22,130 nt of DNA from Fimenecus sp045633505 (lineage in GTDB: Bacteria; Bacillota; Clostridia; Oscillospirales; Acutalibacteraceae), in assembly GCA_045633505.1 (NCBI GenBank), contig JAZQYK010000024.1:1-22130 (forward strand), given 5' to 3'. This document shows, piece by piece, positions 1 to 5,857 of this stretch. Positions within the stretch are counted from its first letter, which is position 1, and the number at the start of each line of letters is the position of its first letter. The translations under genes were made by a program, and so were the position numbers. The notes under the pieces were generated by a model. It saw only the letters and a list, made by a program, of their open reading frames with translations. It was not told the origin of the DNA and ran no database searches.

Positions 1-1
1 T

Positions 2-394
2 AACATCGTTCCTAACTCAACAGGTGCTGCAAAGGCTATCGGTCTTGTTATTCCTGAACTTAACGGCAAACTTATCGGTTCTGCACAGAGAGTTCCTGTT
101 CCAACAGGTTCAACAACAATCCTTACAGCTGTTGTTAAGGGTGACGTTACAAAAGAAGGCATCAATGCTGCTATGAAGGCTGCTGCATCAGAAAGCTTCG
201 GCTACAATGAAGACGAAATCGTTTCTTCAGACGTTATCGGTATGAAGTACGGCTCACTCTTCGATGCAACACAGACAATGGTTGCTAAGATTGCTGACGA
301 CCTCTATGAAGTACAGGTTGTTTCTTGGTATGACAACGAAAACAGCTACACATCACAGATGGTTCGTACAATCAAATACTTCGCAGAACTTTAA
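2..394 (+). CDS. gap: Glyceraldehyde-3-phosphate dehydrogenase, C-terminal part (5' end outside window)
   Basis: This is the last 130 residues of the glycolytic enzyme that oxidises and phosphorylates glyceraldehyde-3-phosphate with NAD to 1,3-bisphosphoglycerate in the cytoplasm. The open frame runs in from the left edge. Family hallmarks are visible: NIVPNSTGAAKAIG near the beginning, then RVPVPTGSTT, the SSDVIG...SLFDA segment, and the C-terminal VSWYDNENSYTSQMVRT block ending in KYF. The catalytic cysteine and the NAD-binding domain lie upstream of the window. The gene ends normally and is followed after 23 bases by a strong hairpin terminator, so it is probably the last gene of its transcript. 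Identification is very secure; the isoform cannot be told from this part. Confidence 0.97.
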   Translation, partial: NIVPNSTGAAKAIGLVIPELNGKLIGSAQRVPVPTGSTTILTAVVKGDVTKEGINAAMKAAASESFGYNEDEIVSSDVIGMKYGSLFDATQTMVAKIADDLYEVQVVSWYDNENSYTSQMVRTIKYFAEL

Positions 395-417
395 TTCTAA
401 AAAGTATATAAAAATTA

Positions 418-444
418 GAGCAGGTGTAAAAACCTGCTCTTTTT
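418..444 (+). terminator. Rho-independent terminator of gap (copy 1 of a repeated terminator)
   Basis: The stem GAGCAGGT/ACCTGCTC (418-425 and 432-439) has a GTAAAA loop and is followed by five T. The minus-strand small gene stops at 443-445, and on that strand the hairpin is followed by TAATTTTT, so it probably works in both directions. The same hairpin recurs at 996-1022 and 1666-1692. Confidence 0.9.
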
Positions 445-679
445 ATTTGTCAATTTTAAGTTTGTGTTTTAAAACATTGATTTTTCTAATTATTTTACTT
501 CTCGTTCTTTCATAGCAATTATCAACTTGAGGATGAGGGATGTTTGAACTGCTAACGATTTCTCTGAATAGTCTGTTTAACCGCTTTTTTGCCCTAACAG
601 AAATCTCAGGTGATGGCAAAGATTCGTATTCATCAAAATTATCATCTAAAAGTAGTAAATCTTCAAGCTTATTATTCAT
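443..679 (-). CDS. Small basic protein of unknown function, module copy A
   Basis: This 78-residue protein is not recognised. It has an acidic N-terminus (EDLLLLDDNFDEYE), a central block LPSPEISVRAKKRLNRLFRE, the motif IPHPQVDN, and a strongly basic helix-like C-terminus (YERTRSKIIRKINVLKHK). There is no signal peptide or membrane segment. It is clearly homologous to the protein at 1021-1227: about 37 of some 60 aligned positions match, including PEISVR, IPHP, VDN, YER, RSKI and RKIN. That conservation between diverged copies argues for a real gene. The ATG at 679 has a GAGGTGA ribosome binding site, and a TTGACC/TTATTA promoter lies upstream. It is divergent from the XRE regulator at 776 and ends in the gap terminator. 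A nucleic-acid-binding or toxin-like role is possible but unproven. Confidence 0.75.
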   Translation of the reverse strand: MNNKLEDLLLLDDNFDEYESLPSPEISVRAKKRLNRLFREIVSSSNIPHPQVDNCYERTRSKIIRKINVLKHKLKIDK

Positions 680-703
680 AAATATTCACCTCGTTATATC
701 ATA

Positions 704-732
704 TAATAACCCATATGGAGTATTTTGGTCAA
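704..732 (-). promoter_or_regulatory. Promoter of small gene A
   Basis: Read on the minus strand: TTGACC (727-732), 17-base spacer, TTATTA (704-709); TATTAT one base further is an alternative -10. The spacer is filled exactly by the first GGAGTATTT repeat (710-725), so a protein bound there would block the promoter. Confidence 0.55.
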
Positions 733-749
733 CCCCATTCGGAGTATTT
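710..749. promoter_or_regulatory. Pair of direct repeats, likely operator of the XRE regulator
   Basis: CCCATNNGGAGTATTT occurs at 710-725 and 734-749, a 24-base period that places the sites about two helical turns apart on roughly the same DNA face. One copy fills the spacer of the minus-strand promoter and the other lies between its -35 and the regulator gene. This arrangement suits joint control of the divergent pair by the adjacent regulator; the binding itself is inference. Confidence 0.55.
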
Positions 750-775
750 GATACAATCATCCTATGGTGATAATA

Positions 776-991
776 ATGGATACAAGATTAAGAGATTTAA
801 GAACTGACCACGATTTGACGCAGGAACAATGTGCAAAAATCGCCTTTATATCTAAAAATTCGTATATACGATATGAAAATGGTACAAGAGTTCCACCGCT
901 GGATACAATAAAACTTTTTGCAGAATATTATAATGTATCAATTGATTATATTGCAAAATTAACTAATGAAACAAACCCATATAAAAAATAA
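776..991 (+). CDS. XRE-family helix-turn-helix transcriptional regulator, module copy A
   Basis: This 71-residue single-domain Cro/C1-type DNA-binding protein has LRDLRTDHDLTQEQCAKIAFISKN as helices 1-3 and then YIRYENGTRVPPLDTIKLFAEYYNVSIDYI, a textbook XRE fold without an effector domain. The ATG at 776 is preceded by a weak GGTGAT; an in-frame ATG at 764 has no better site. The gene is divergent from the small gene at 443-679, across an 96-base gap carrying two GGAGTATTT repeats. It ends five bases before a terminator identical to that of gap. Its last 84 bases plus terminator are duplicated at 1578-1692. It probably represses its own promoter and the divergent gene (inference). Confidence 0.88.
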   Translation: MDTRLRDLRTDHDLTQEQCAKIAFISKNSYIRYENGTRVPPLDTIKLFAEYYNVSIDYIAKLTNETNPYKK

Positions 992-1022
992 ACCAGAGCA
1001 GGTGTAAAAACCTGCTCTTTTT
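909..1022 (+). repeat. Direct repeat, copy 1 (3' end of XRE gene A plus terminator)
   Basis: This stretch matches 1579-1692 base for base at a constant offset of 670, apart from three transitions at 919, 937 and 979. It covers the last codons of the XRE gene, the short spacer and the whole terminator. Confidence 0.92.
996..1022 (+). terminator. Rho-independent terminator of XRE gene A (copy 2)
   Basis: Stem GAGCAGGT (996-1003) and ACCTGCTC (1010-1017), loop GTAAAA, then five T; identical to the hairpin after gap. The minus-strand small gene B stops at 1021-1023, so two convergent genes share it. Confidence 0.9.
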
Positions 1023-1227
1023 ATTTGAATTTTCCAATTTTATGCTTTAAAAGATTGATTTTTCTAACAATTTTACTTCTTATTCGTTCATAGGCGTTAT
1101 CAACTTCGGGGTGTGGAATATGAGAGCCACCAAAAAAATCTCTGAAAATTTTATTTATTCTTCTCCTGCCACGAACGGATATTTCTGGTTTTGGAAGAGA
1201 ATTATAATAATCTAAATCTTTTTCCAT
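1021..1227 (-). CDS. Small basic protein of unknown function, module copy B
   Basis: This 68-residue paralogue of the protein at 443-679 is not recognised as a known family. It keeps the core LPKPEISVRGRRRINKIFRD, then SHIPHPEVDNAYERIRSK, and a basic C-terminus (RKINLLKHKIGKFK), but has a shorter N-terminus. It is lysine/arginine rich with no membrane segment. The ATG at 1227 is preceded by AAGGTGA at good spacing, and a strong TTGTCA-N16-TATAAT promoter lies upstream. A perfect 10-base inverted repeat (1244-1266) falls between promoter and gene. It is divergent from the XRE regulator at 1330. The repeated pairing with an XRE gene suggests the two act together, for example as regulator and effector; what the effector does is unknown. 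Confidence 0.75.
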   Translation of the reverse strand: MEKDLDYYNSLPKPEISVRGRRRINKIFRDFFGGSHIPHPEVDNAYERIRSKIVRKINLLKHKIGKFK

Positions 1228-1243
1228 AAATAATCACCTTATC

Positions 1244-1266
1244 AATGACATTCTGTGAATGTCATT
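1244..1266. promoter_or_regulatory. Perfect inverted repeat, likely operator of module B
   Basis: AATGACATTC (1244-1253) and GAATGTCATT (1257-1266) are perfect arms around TGT. The palindrome lies just downstream of the minus-strand -10 and touches the presumed plus-strand -35 region. A further half-site AATGTCA lies at 1310-1316, just before XRE gene B. It is unlike the GGAGTATTT repeats of module A. Confidence 0.6.
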
Positions 1267-1275
1267 TTTTGTTTA

Positions 1276-1303
1276 ATTATAACATATAATTTTGATTTGA
1301 CAA
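1276..1303 (-). promoter_or_regulatory. Promoter of small gene B
   Basis: On the minus strand: TTGTCA (1298-1303), 16-base spacer, perfect TATAAT (1276-1281). Transcription would start near 1269 and read through the palindrome at 1244-1266. A plus-strand TATAAT at 1285-1290 probably serves XRE gene B, so the two promoters overlap. Confidence 0.65.
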
Positions 1304-1329
1304 GCACAAAATGTCAATGAGGTGATTAT

Positions 1330-1572
1330 ATGTTTATAAATAAAACTGAAAAAGGTACAAACAATGTGTGTGGTAAAGTTTTAGTTGAATACCGTGAAAA
1401 ACATAAAATATCTCAACGCAAACTTGCAGATATGTTGCAATTATCTGGTTTAGATATTGACAAAAATGCTATTCAAAGAATAGAAGCGGGAAAACGTTTT
1501 GTTACTGATATAGAAATAAAGCATTTATCAAAAGTATTAGAATTAAGTTATGAAGATTTATTAGACAAATAA
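1330..1572 (+). CDS. XRE-family helix-turn-helix transcriptional regulator, module copy B
   Basis: This 80-residue single-domain Cro/C1-type regulator reads VLVEYREKHKISQRKLADML, a variant loop LSGLDIDKN, then AIQRIEAGKRFVTDIEIKHL and VLELSYEDLL. It differs strongly from the regulator at 776, so it is not a recent copy although it occupies the matching place in the second module. The ATG is preceded by GAGGTGATT at ideal spacing. It is divergent from small gene B across a gap holding a palindrome, a likely autoregulatory operator (inference). It is followed directly by the orphan tail of a regulator of the other type and then by the common terminator. Confidence 0.88.
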   Translation: MFINKTEKGTNNVCGKVLVEYREKHKISQRKLADMLQLSGLDIDKNAIQRIEAGKRFVTDIEIKHLSKVLELSYEDLLDK

Positions 1573-1577
1573 TATGA

Positions 1578-1661
1578 GTAAAACTTTTCGCAGAATATTA
1601 TAATGTGTCAATTGATTATATTGCAAAATTAACTAATGAAACAAACCCGTATAAAAAATAA
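1578..1661 (+). pseudogene. Orphan C-terminal tail of an XRE regulator (remnant)
   Basis: The frame reads VKLFAEYYNVSIDYIAKL and ends in NPYKK-stop, matching the end of the regulator at 776-991. The N-terminal half with the recognition helix is missing: there is no start codon, and an in-frame TGA lies at 1575. All three differences from the intact gene over the shared stretch (1589, 1607, 1649) are silent third-position transitions. The donor was therefore a working, slightly diverged paralogue rather than a decayed copy. The unrelated regulator at 1330 seems to have replaced its front part. Confidence 0.85.
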
Positions 1662-1692
1662 ACCAGAGCAGGTGTAAAAACCTGCTCTTTTT
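1579..1692 (+). repeat. Direct repeat, copy 2
   Basis: Second copy of the stretch at 909-1022 (three mismatches, constant offset 670), containing the regulator remnant and terminator copy 3. Together the copies bracket small gene B and XRE gene B, as expected from unequal exchange or cassette replacement. Confidence 0.92.
1666..1692 (+). terminator. Rho-independent terminator of module B (copy 3)
   Basis: Same hairpin as at 418 and 996: GAGCAGGT (1666-1673), loop GTAAAA, ACCTGCTC (1680-1687), then five T. It separates the module from the methyltransferase promoter that begins 15 bases later. Confidence 0.9.
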
Positions 1693-1706
1693 GTTTTTTT
1701 CTTCCA

Positions 1707-1735
1707 TTGACAAAAGAAATAAAAAAGTCTATACT
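1707..1735 (+). promoter_or_regulatory. Housekeeping-type promoter of the methyltransferase gene
   Basis: Perfect TTGACA (1707-1712), 17-base spacer, TATACT (1730-1735). The start codon at 1782 has GGAG at 1771-1774. Probably transcribes both 1782-2897 and 2908-3816. Confidence 0.8.
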
Positions 1736-1781
1736 ATTTTTATAATGGATAGATTTTGACTATTTTGAACGGAGACTTGTT

Positions 1782-2897
1782 ATGAACATTAAATTTTCTG
1801 CGCCGTGCCTTTTAGGACTTGAGGGTCTTGTGGCTCAGGAATTGAAGGATATGGAAGCCGTAAACGTGGAGGCTCAAAACGGCAGAGTTGATTTTGAGGG
1901 TGACGAGAGAATTCTTGCCCGTGCCAATATCTGTTCTCGTTACAGCGAACGTATTCTAATCCGTATGGGTGAATTTAAGGCAGTATCCTTTGAACAACTT
2001 TTTCAGGGAGTGAAAAAGCTTCCTTGGGAAGAATGGATTGGCAGATTTGACGAGTTTCCTGTAAAAGGACATTCTCTTAATTCTCAACTTCATTCCGTCA
2101 GCGACTGTCAGGCAATTATCAAAAAAGCCGTTGTTGAACGGCTTAAAGAAAAATATAATATTTCGTGGTTTGAAGAAACAGGATCAAAGCACCAGATTCA
2201 GTTTTCAATTATGAAAGATACGGTGACTGTATTTATTGATACTTCAGGCGTGGGACTCCACAAAAGAGGCTATCGTCCTGTTGCAAACTCTGCGCCAATC
2301 AGGGAAACTCTTGCCGCGTCAATGGCAGAACTTGCTCGACTTCGTCATTATCATACGCTTTATGACGTGTGCTGCGGCTCGGGTACAATTCTTATTGAAG
2401 GCGCAATGAAAGCACTGAATATCGCGCCGGGACTTCGACGCGCGTTTATTTCGGAAAGATTTGAAAACGTGGGGCCATCGGTGTGGCAAGAAGAACGAAA
2501 CAGAGCGATGGATTTGGTTATCCGTGATGCTGATTTTATGGCTTATGGCTCGGATATCGATTTCCACGCACTTGAAATTGCCCGAGAAAATGCACGTCGC
2601 GCAGGTGTGTCGATAAAAGTTGACCTTTCAAAGAGAGATTTGAAGGATTTTGTCCGTAAAAGTGAAAAGGGTACGGTAATCTGTAATCCGCCTTACGGCG
2701 AGCGAATGCTGGATATTAAAACTGCTGAAGATATTTATCGCACAATGGGTAAAATCTTTCCACAAGAAAGAGGCTGGGCTTATTATATTATCAGTCCTGA
2801 CGAAACCTTTGAAAAATGCTTTGGCAGAAAAGCAGATAAAAGAAGAAAACTCTATAACGGTATGATAAAATGCCAACTTTATATGTATTATAAATAA
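1782..2897 (+). CDS. THUMP-domain class I SAM-dependent RNA methyltransferase (YpsC/RlmL-like)
   Basis: This 371-residue protein is of the family that methylates guanine N2 in 23S rRNA (E. coli RlmL N-terminal half, Bacillus YpsC). The first ~160 residues form the ferredoxin-like/THUMP RNA-binding part, opening with APCLLGLEGLVAQEL and closing with LHKRGYR (159-165). The Rossmann methyltransferase domain follows: SAM-binding DVCCGSGT (195-202), acidic GSDID (256-260) and catalytic NPPYGERM (302-309), the NPPY signature of amino-group methyltransferases. The ATG at 1782 has GGAG eight bases upstream and a near-consensus promoter. The lipid kinase gene starts only 10 bases after the stop, so the two are cotranscribed. 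The family is secure; the exact modified base is inferred from homologues. Confidence 0.9.
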   Translation: MNIKFSAPCLLGLEGLVAQELKDMEAVNVEAQNGRVDFEGDERILARANICSRYSERILIRMGEFKAVSFEQLFQGVKKLPWEEWIGRFDEFPVKGHSLNSQLHSVSDCQAIIKKAVVERLKEKYNISWFEETGSKHQIQFSIMKDTVTVFIDTSGVGLHKRGYRPVANSAPIRETLAASMAELARLRHYHTLYDVCCGSGTILIEGAMKALNIAPGLRRAFISERFENVGPSVWQEERNRAMDLVIRDADFMAYGSDIDFHALEIARENARRAGVSIKVDLSKRDLKDFVRKSEKGTVICNPPYGERMLDIKTAEDIYRTMGKIFPQERGWAYYIISPDETFEKCFGRKADKRRKLYNGMIKCQLYMYYK

Positions 2898-2907
2898 AGG
2901 TGATTTT

Positions 2908-3816
2908 GTGAAGCATATTTTTGTTGTAAATCCCGTTGCGGGAAAGGGTAAAGCAGTTAATGCTTATATTTCTACAATTGAAAATTATGTAAAAGAGAAT
3001 AATCTTGACGCCGAAATTTATATCACAAAGGCAAGTCGTGACGGTATGCAACTTGTTGAAGAAAGAGCAAAATCGGGGGAAGAAATCCGCTTTTACTCTT
3101 GCGGCGGTGACGGGACTCTTTATGAGGTTGTCAATGGCTGTTATAAATATCCCAACTGTCAGGTTGCAAATATTCCCTTGGGTTCGGGCAACGATTTCTG
3201 CCGACTTTTTGGCAAAAATACAAACCTTGATGACCACGTGAACGGAATACCAATGAAATTGGACCTTATTGAAACCGACGGTACAGTAGCAATAAACGAA
3301 TGTGCAATGGGACTTGACTCCGAAATTTGCATAAGACAAATTTCTTATAAAAAGTTGCCTTGTGTAAACGGTGAATTGGCTTATACCCTGGCGGCTCTCG
3401 GCTGTCTTGCGAAAGGCAAAACTAAAAATCAATTTAAAATCACAATTGACGATAACGAGGTTTTTGAGGACGATTATCTTTTCTGTTATATCGGTAATTC
3501 CCGTTGGTATGGCGGCGGATACAAGGCGGCGCCAAACGCAATGCCTAATGACAGTCTGATAGATTGTGTTATGGTGAAAAGCGACAGAAGTCCCATAAGA
3601 CTTTTACCGCTTGTCAGCGTTTATAAAAACGGTGAGCATTTAGACCTTGACATAACCACCTTCCGCCATTGTAAAAAGGTGAAAATTGAGAGCAAAGCTC
3701 CTGCGGCGGTGAACGTTGACGGTGAATGTGCTTACGTAACCGAAAGGGAATTTAAACTGTTGGAAAGCGCAATAACCTTTGTTGTGCCGAAAGGTTCAAA
3801 ATTTTTAAATATGTAA
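2908..3816 (+). CDS. Diacylglycerol kinase family lipid kinase (DgkB/YegS type)
   Basis: This 302-residue soluble lipid kinase has the DAGK catalytic fold: N-terminal NPVAGKGKA (8-16), nucleotide-binding GGDGTLYEVVNG (66-77) and PLGSGNDF (90-97), then a C-terminal beta domain ending in VNVDGE and FVVPKG, as usual for the family. Members phosphorylate diacylglycerol, sphingoid bases or undecaprenol; the substrate cannot be read from the sequence. In Firmicutes such enzymes recycle diacylglycerol released in lipoteichoic acid synthesis. The start is GTG at 2908, preceded by AAAGGTGA that overlaps the stop of the methyltransferase gene, indicating translational coupling. A clear terminator follows. 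Confidence 0.93.
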   Translation: MKHIFVVNPVAGKGKAVNAYISTIENYVKENNLDAEIYITKASRDGMQLVEERAKSGEEIRFYSCGGDGTLYEVVNGCYKYPNCQVANIPLGSGNDFCRLFGKNTNLDDHVNGIPMKLDLIETDGTVAINECAMGLDSEICIRQISYKKLPCVNGELAYTLAALGCLAKGKTKNQFKITIDDNEVFEDDYLFCYIGNSRWYGGGYKAAPNAMPNDSLIDCVMVKSDRSPIRLLPLVSVYKNGEHLDLDITTFRHCKKVKIESKAPAAVNVDGECAYVTEREFKLLESAITFVVPKGSKFLNM

Positions 3817-3820
3817 AACC

Positions 3821-3851
3821 AAGAGATGTTTATTAAAGCATCTCTTTTTTT
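3821..3851 (+). terminator. Rho-independent terminator of the methyltransferase/lipid kinase operon
   Basis: Stem AAGAGATG (3821-3828) with CATCTCTT (3839-3846), ten-base loop, T-run to 3851. Confidence 0.88.
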
Positions 3852-3862
3852 GCCGTTAATTC

Positions 3863-3891
3863 TTGCAATATAGCTTCAACTTTGATAGAAT
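3863..3891 (+). promoter_or_regulatory. Promoter of the GH13 gene
   Basis: TTGCAA (3863-3868), 17-base spacer, TAGAAT (3886-3891), 28 bases before the start codon at 3920; the leader is short and no operator is evident. Confidence 0.6.
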
Positions 3892-3919
3892 AAATTATTA
3901 CAGTTTTTGAGGTGCAATT

Positions 3920-5788
3920 ATGGGTTTTATCCCTTTTAATTCAAGAGATTTGTTTTTTAAAAATAAATTCGGAAGTGTTTCGTCAGGTGAAGAAATTCAT
4001 TTTCGCCTTGTTTTGCCACGCAATTTTGCTTGCAGCGGCGCTTTCTTGATGCTTCGCCGTGACGACGGCGACTTTGAAGAAAGACCAATGCTTTGGGCAG
4101 GAATGTGCGGAGAAGATGCTGAAATCTGGGATATTCACACCTCTATTGACCGTGAGGGACTTTATTGGTATCACTTTGATTACATTTCAGCTTACGGCAG
4201 AAGCTCTGTGCTTGAAGCGGATAACGGTGTCGGCAATTTTTCTTATGGCTACGGCGCCAAAAACGATTGGCAATTAACCGTTACAGAAAAAGGCTTTACT
4301 ACTCCTGACTGGCTCAAGGGCGGAATTATATATCAGATTTTTCCTGACAGATTTTATAATTCAGGCGCAAAAAAAGAAAACGTGCCGACGGACCGTGTAA
4401 TGCGCTCCGATTGGGGTAATGAGCCTGAATGGAGACCTACTGCTGACGGTAAGGTTTTAAATAACGACTTTTTCGGTGGGGACTTAAAGGGTATTGAGGA
4501 AAAACTGCCTTATCTTGCCGATTTAGGTGTGACCTGTATTTATCTTAACCCTATTTTTGAGTCACATTCAAACCATCGCTACGATACGGCTGATTACAGT
4601 AAAATCGACTCTGTTTTGGGTACGGAAAAAGACTTTAAAAGCCTTTGCAAATCCGCGAGAAAGCAGGGGATACACATTATTCTTGACGGTGTATTTTCTC
4701 ATACAGGTGACGACAGCGTTTATTTCAACAAAAAGGGCAGATATGAAGTTTTAGGTGCTTATAATTCAACGGAAAGCCCATACTATAACTGGTACAAATT
4801 TACAAATTATCCTGATAAATATCAAAGCTGGTGGGGATTTGTAACTTTGCCTGAGGTTATGGAAGAAAGTGAAGATTACCGCAATTTTATCAACGGTAAG
4901 GGCGGTATAATCGAAAAATGGCTGAAAGCAGGTGCTGACGGCTTCCGTCTTGACGTTGCCGATGAATTGCCCGATATTTTTATTGACGAATTAAGACAAA
5001 GGCTTAAAGAAACAAAGCCAGATGCGTTGTTGATGGGTGAGGTCTGGGAGGACGCTACAACAAAGCATAGCTATGGCAGTCGAAGAAGATATCTGCTTGG
5101 AAGTCAGTTTGACTCGGTAATGAATTATCCTTTTGCTAATGCAATTCTTGATTTTTGCCGTAACGGTAAGGCAGAGGATTTTATGCAGACCGTTATGAGA
5201 ATCGTTGAGAATTATCCGAAACAATGTCTTGACGTAATGATGAATCACATCGGCACTCACGATACTGAACGTGCAATTACTAAAATCGCAGGGGAGACCT
5301 GTGAATATCGTGACCGCCAGTGGCAATCAACACATTCTCTGGGTGACGAGCAATATAAAAAAGGTGTTGCCCTTTTGAAATGTGCGGCGGCGCTTCAATA
5401 TACTCTTCCGGGTGTGCCAAGCGTCTATTACGGTGACGAGGCAGGAATGCAGGGCTATAAAGACCCGTTTAACCGAGGTTGTTACCCTTGGGGCAGTGAA
5501 AATAAAGATTTAGTTGACTTTTATAAGGCTTTGGGTAAATTAAGACGTGAAAATGACGTTTTCAAGGACGGTTGTTTTACCCCCGTTTCGTCAATTCTCG
5601 GGTGTGTAGCATATCGCCGTTATAACGAAAACGGTGATATTATGGTCATTGTCAATCGCAACGAACATCCAATTAACTATCGGCTCCCTGAAGATTATAA
5701 AAATGCGCGTTCAATTATGAATTCCTCTGTGGAAAACGGTGAAGTTATAATTGATGGCTGTTCTTTTGTAATCTTATCAAGTTGGTGA
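3920..5788 (+). CDS. GH13 alpha-glucan hydrolase (neopullulanase / maltogenic amylase / cyclomaltodextrinase type)
   Basis: This 622-residue intracellular enzyme probably hydrolyses alpha-1,4 bonds in maltodextrins, pullulan or cyclodextrins. Residues 1-125 form an N-terminal beta-sandwich like that of neopullulanases. The catalytic barrel begins at WLKGGIIYQIFPDRFYN (131-147), and all four GH13 regions are visible: DGVFSH (256-261), GFRLDVADE with nucleophile D345, GEVWED with acid/base E374, and GTHDTER with D448. A C-terminal beta domain closes the protein. There is no signal peptide, so it works on imported oligosaccharides or glycogen, consistent with the glycogen phosphorylase gene at 21396. 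The ATG at 3920 has GAGGTG at 3909-3914. Fold and mechanism are secure; exact specificity is not. Confidence 0.93.
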   Translation: MGFIPFNSRDLFFKNKFGSVSSGEEIHFRLVLPRNFACSGAFLMLRRDDGDFEERPMLWAGMCGEDAEIWDIHTSIDREGLYWYHFDYISAYGRSSVLEADNGVGNFSYGYGAKNDWQLTVTEKGFTTPDWLKGGIIYQIFPDRFYNSGAKKENVPTDRVMRSDWGNEPEWRPTADGKVLNNDFFGGDLKGIEEKLPYLADLGVTCIYLNPIFESHSNHRYDTADYSKIDSVLGTEKDFKSLCKSARKQGIHIILDGVFSHTGDDSVYFNKKGRYEVLGAYNSTESPYYNWYKFTNYPDKYQSWWGFVTLPEVMEESEDYRNFINGKGGIIEKWLKAGADGFRLDVADELPDIFIDELRQRLKETKPDALLMGEVWEDATTKHSYGSRRRYLLGSQFDSVMNYPFANAILDFCRNGKAEDFMQTVMRIVENYPKQCLDVMMNHIGTHDTERAITKIAGETCEYRDRQWQSTHSLGDEQYKKGVALLKCAAALQYTLPGVPSVYYGDEAGMQGYKDPFNRGCYPWGSENKDLVDFYKALGKLRRENDVFKDGCFTPVSSILGCVAYRRYNENGDIMVIVNRNEHPINYRLPEDYKNARSIMNSSVENGEVIIDGCSFVILSSW

Positions 5789-5795
5789 AAATAAC

Positions 5796-5826
5796 TTGTA
5801 AAATTTATAATAATATGGTATTATTA
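5796..5826 (+). promoter_or_regulatory. Promoter with overlapping palindrome upstream of the lipoprotein operon
   Basis: TTGTAA (5796-5801), 17-base spacer, TATTAT (5819-5824). A perfect inverted repeat, TAATAATA (5808-5815) and TATTATTA (5819-5826) around TGG, covers the spacer and -10. It could be an operator, though its pure A/T content makes chance more likely than for a mixed palindrome. Confidence 0.5.
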
Positions 5827-5857
5827 CTTTAGGTATATTGTTTTGGAGGTAACCTTT

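Noticed and set aside
540..770. Plus-strand open frame opposite small gene A
   Set aside because: It covers the minus-strand gene and its promoter region; conservation with the paralogue at 1021-1227 is in the minus-strand frame.
443..1572. Module called as a type II toxin-antitoxin system
   Set aside because: The gene pairs are divergent rather than in one operon, and the small protein has no recognised toxin motif; kept only as one possibility.
2791..3432. Minus-strand open frame of 213 codons
   Set aside because: It lies antisense to the methyltransferase and lipid kinase genes, whose motifs are intact, and has no ribosome binding site or family motif.
5843..5857. Upstream TTG start for the propeller lipoprotein
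   Set aside because: The TTG lies on the GGAGG ribosome binding site; starting at the ATG at 5858 gives a normal lipoprotein signal.
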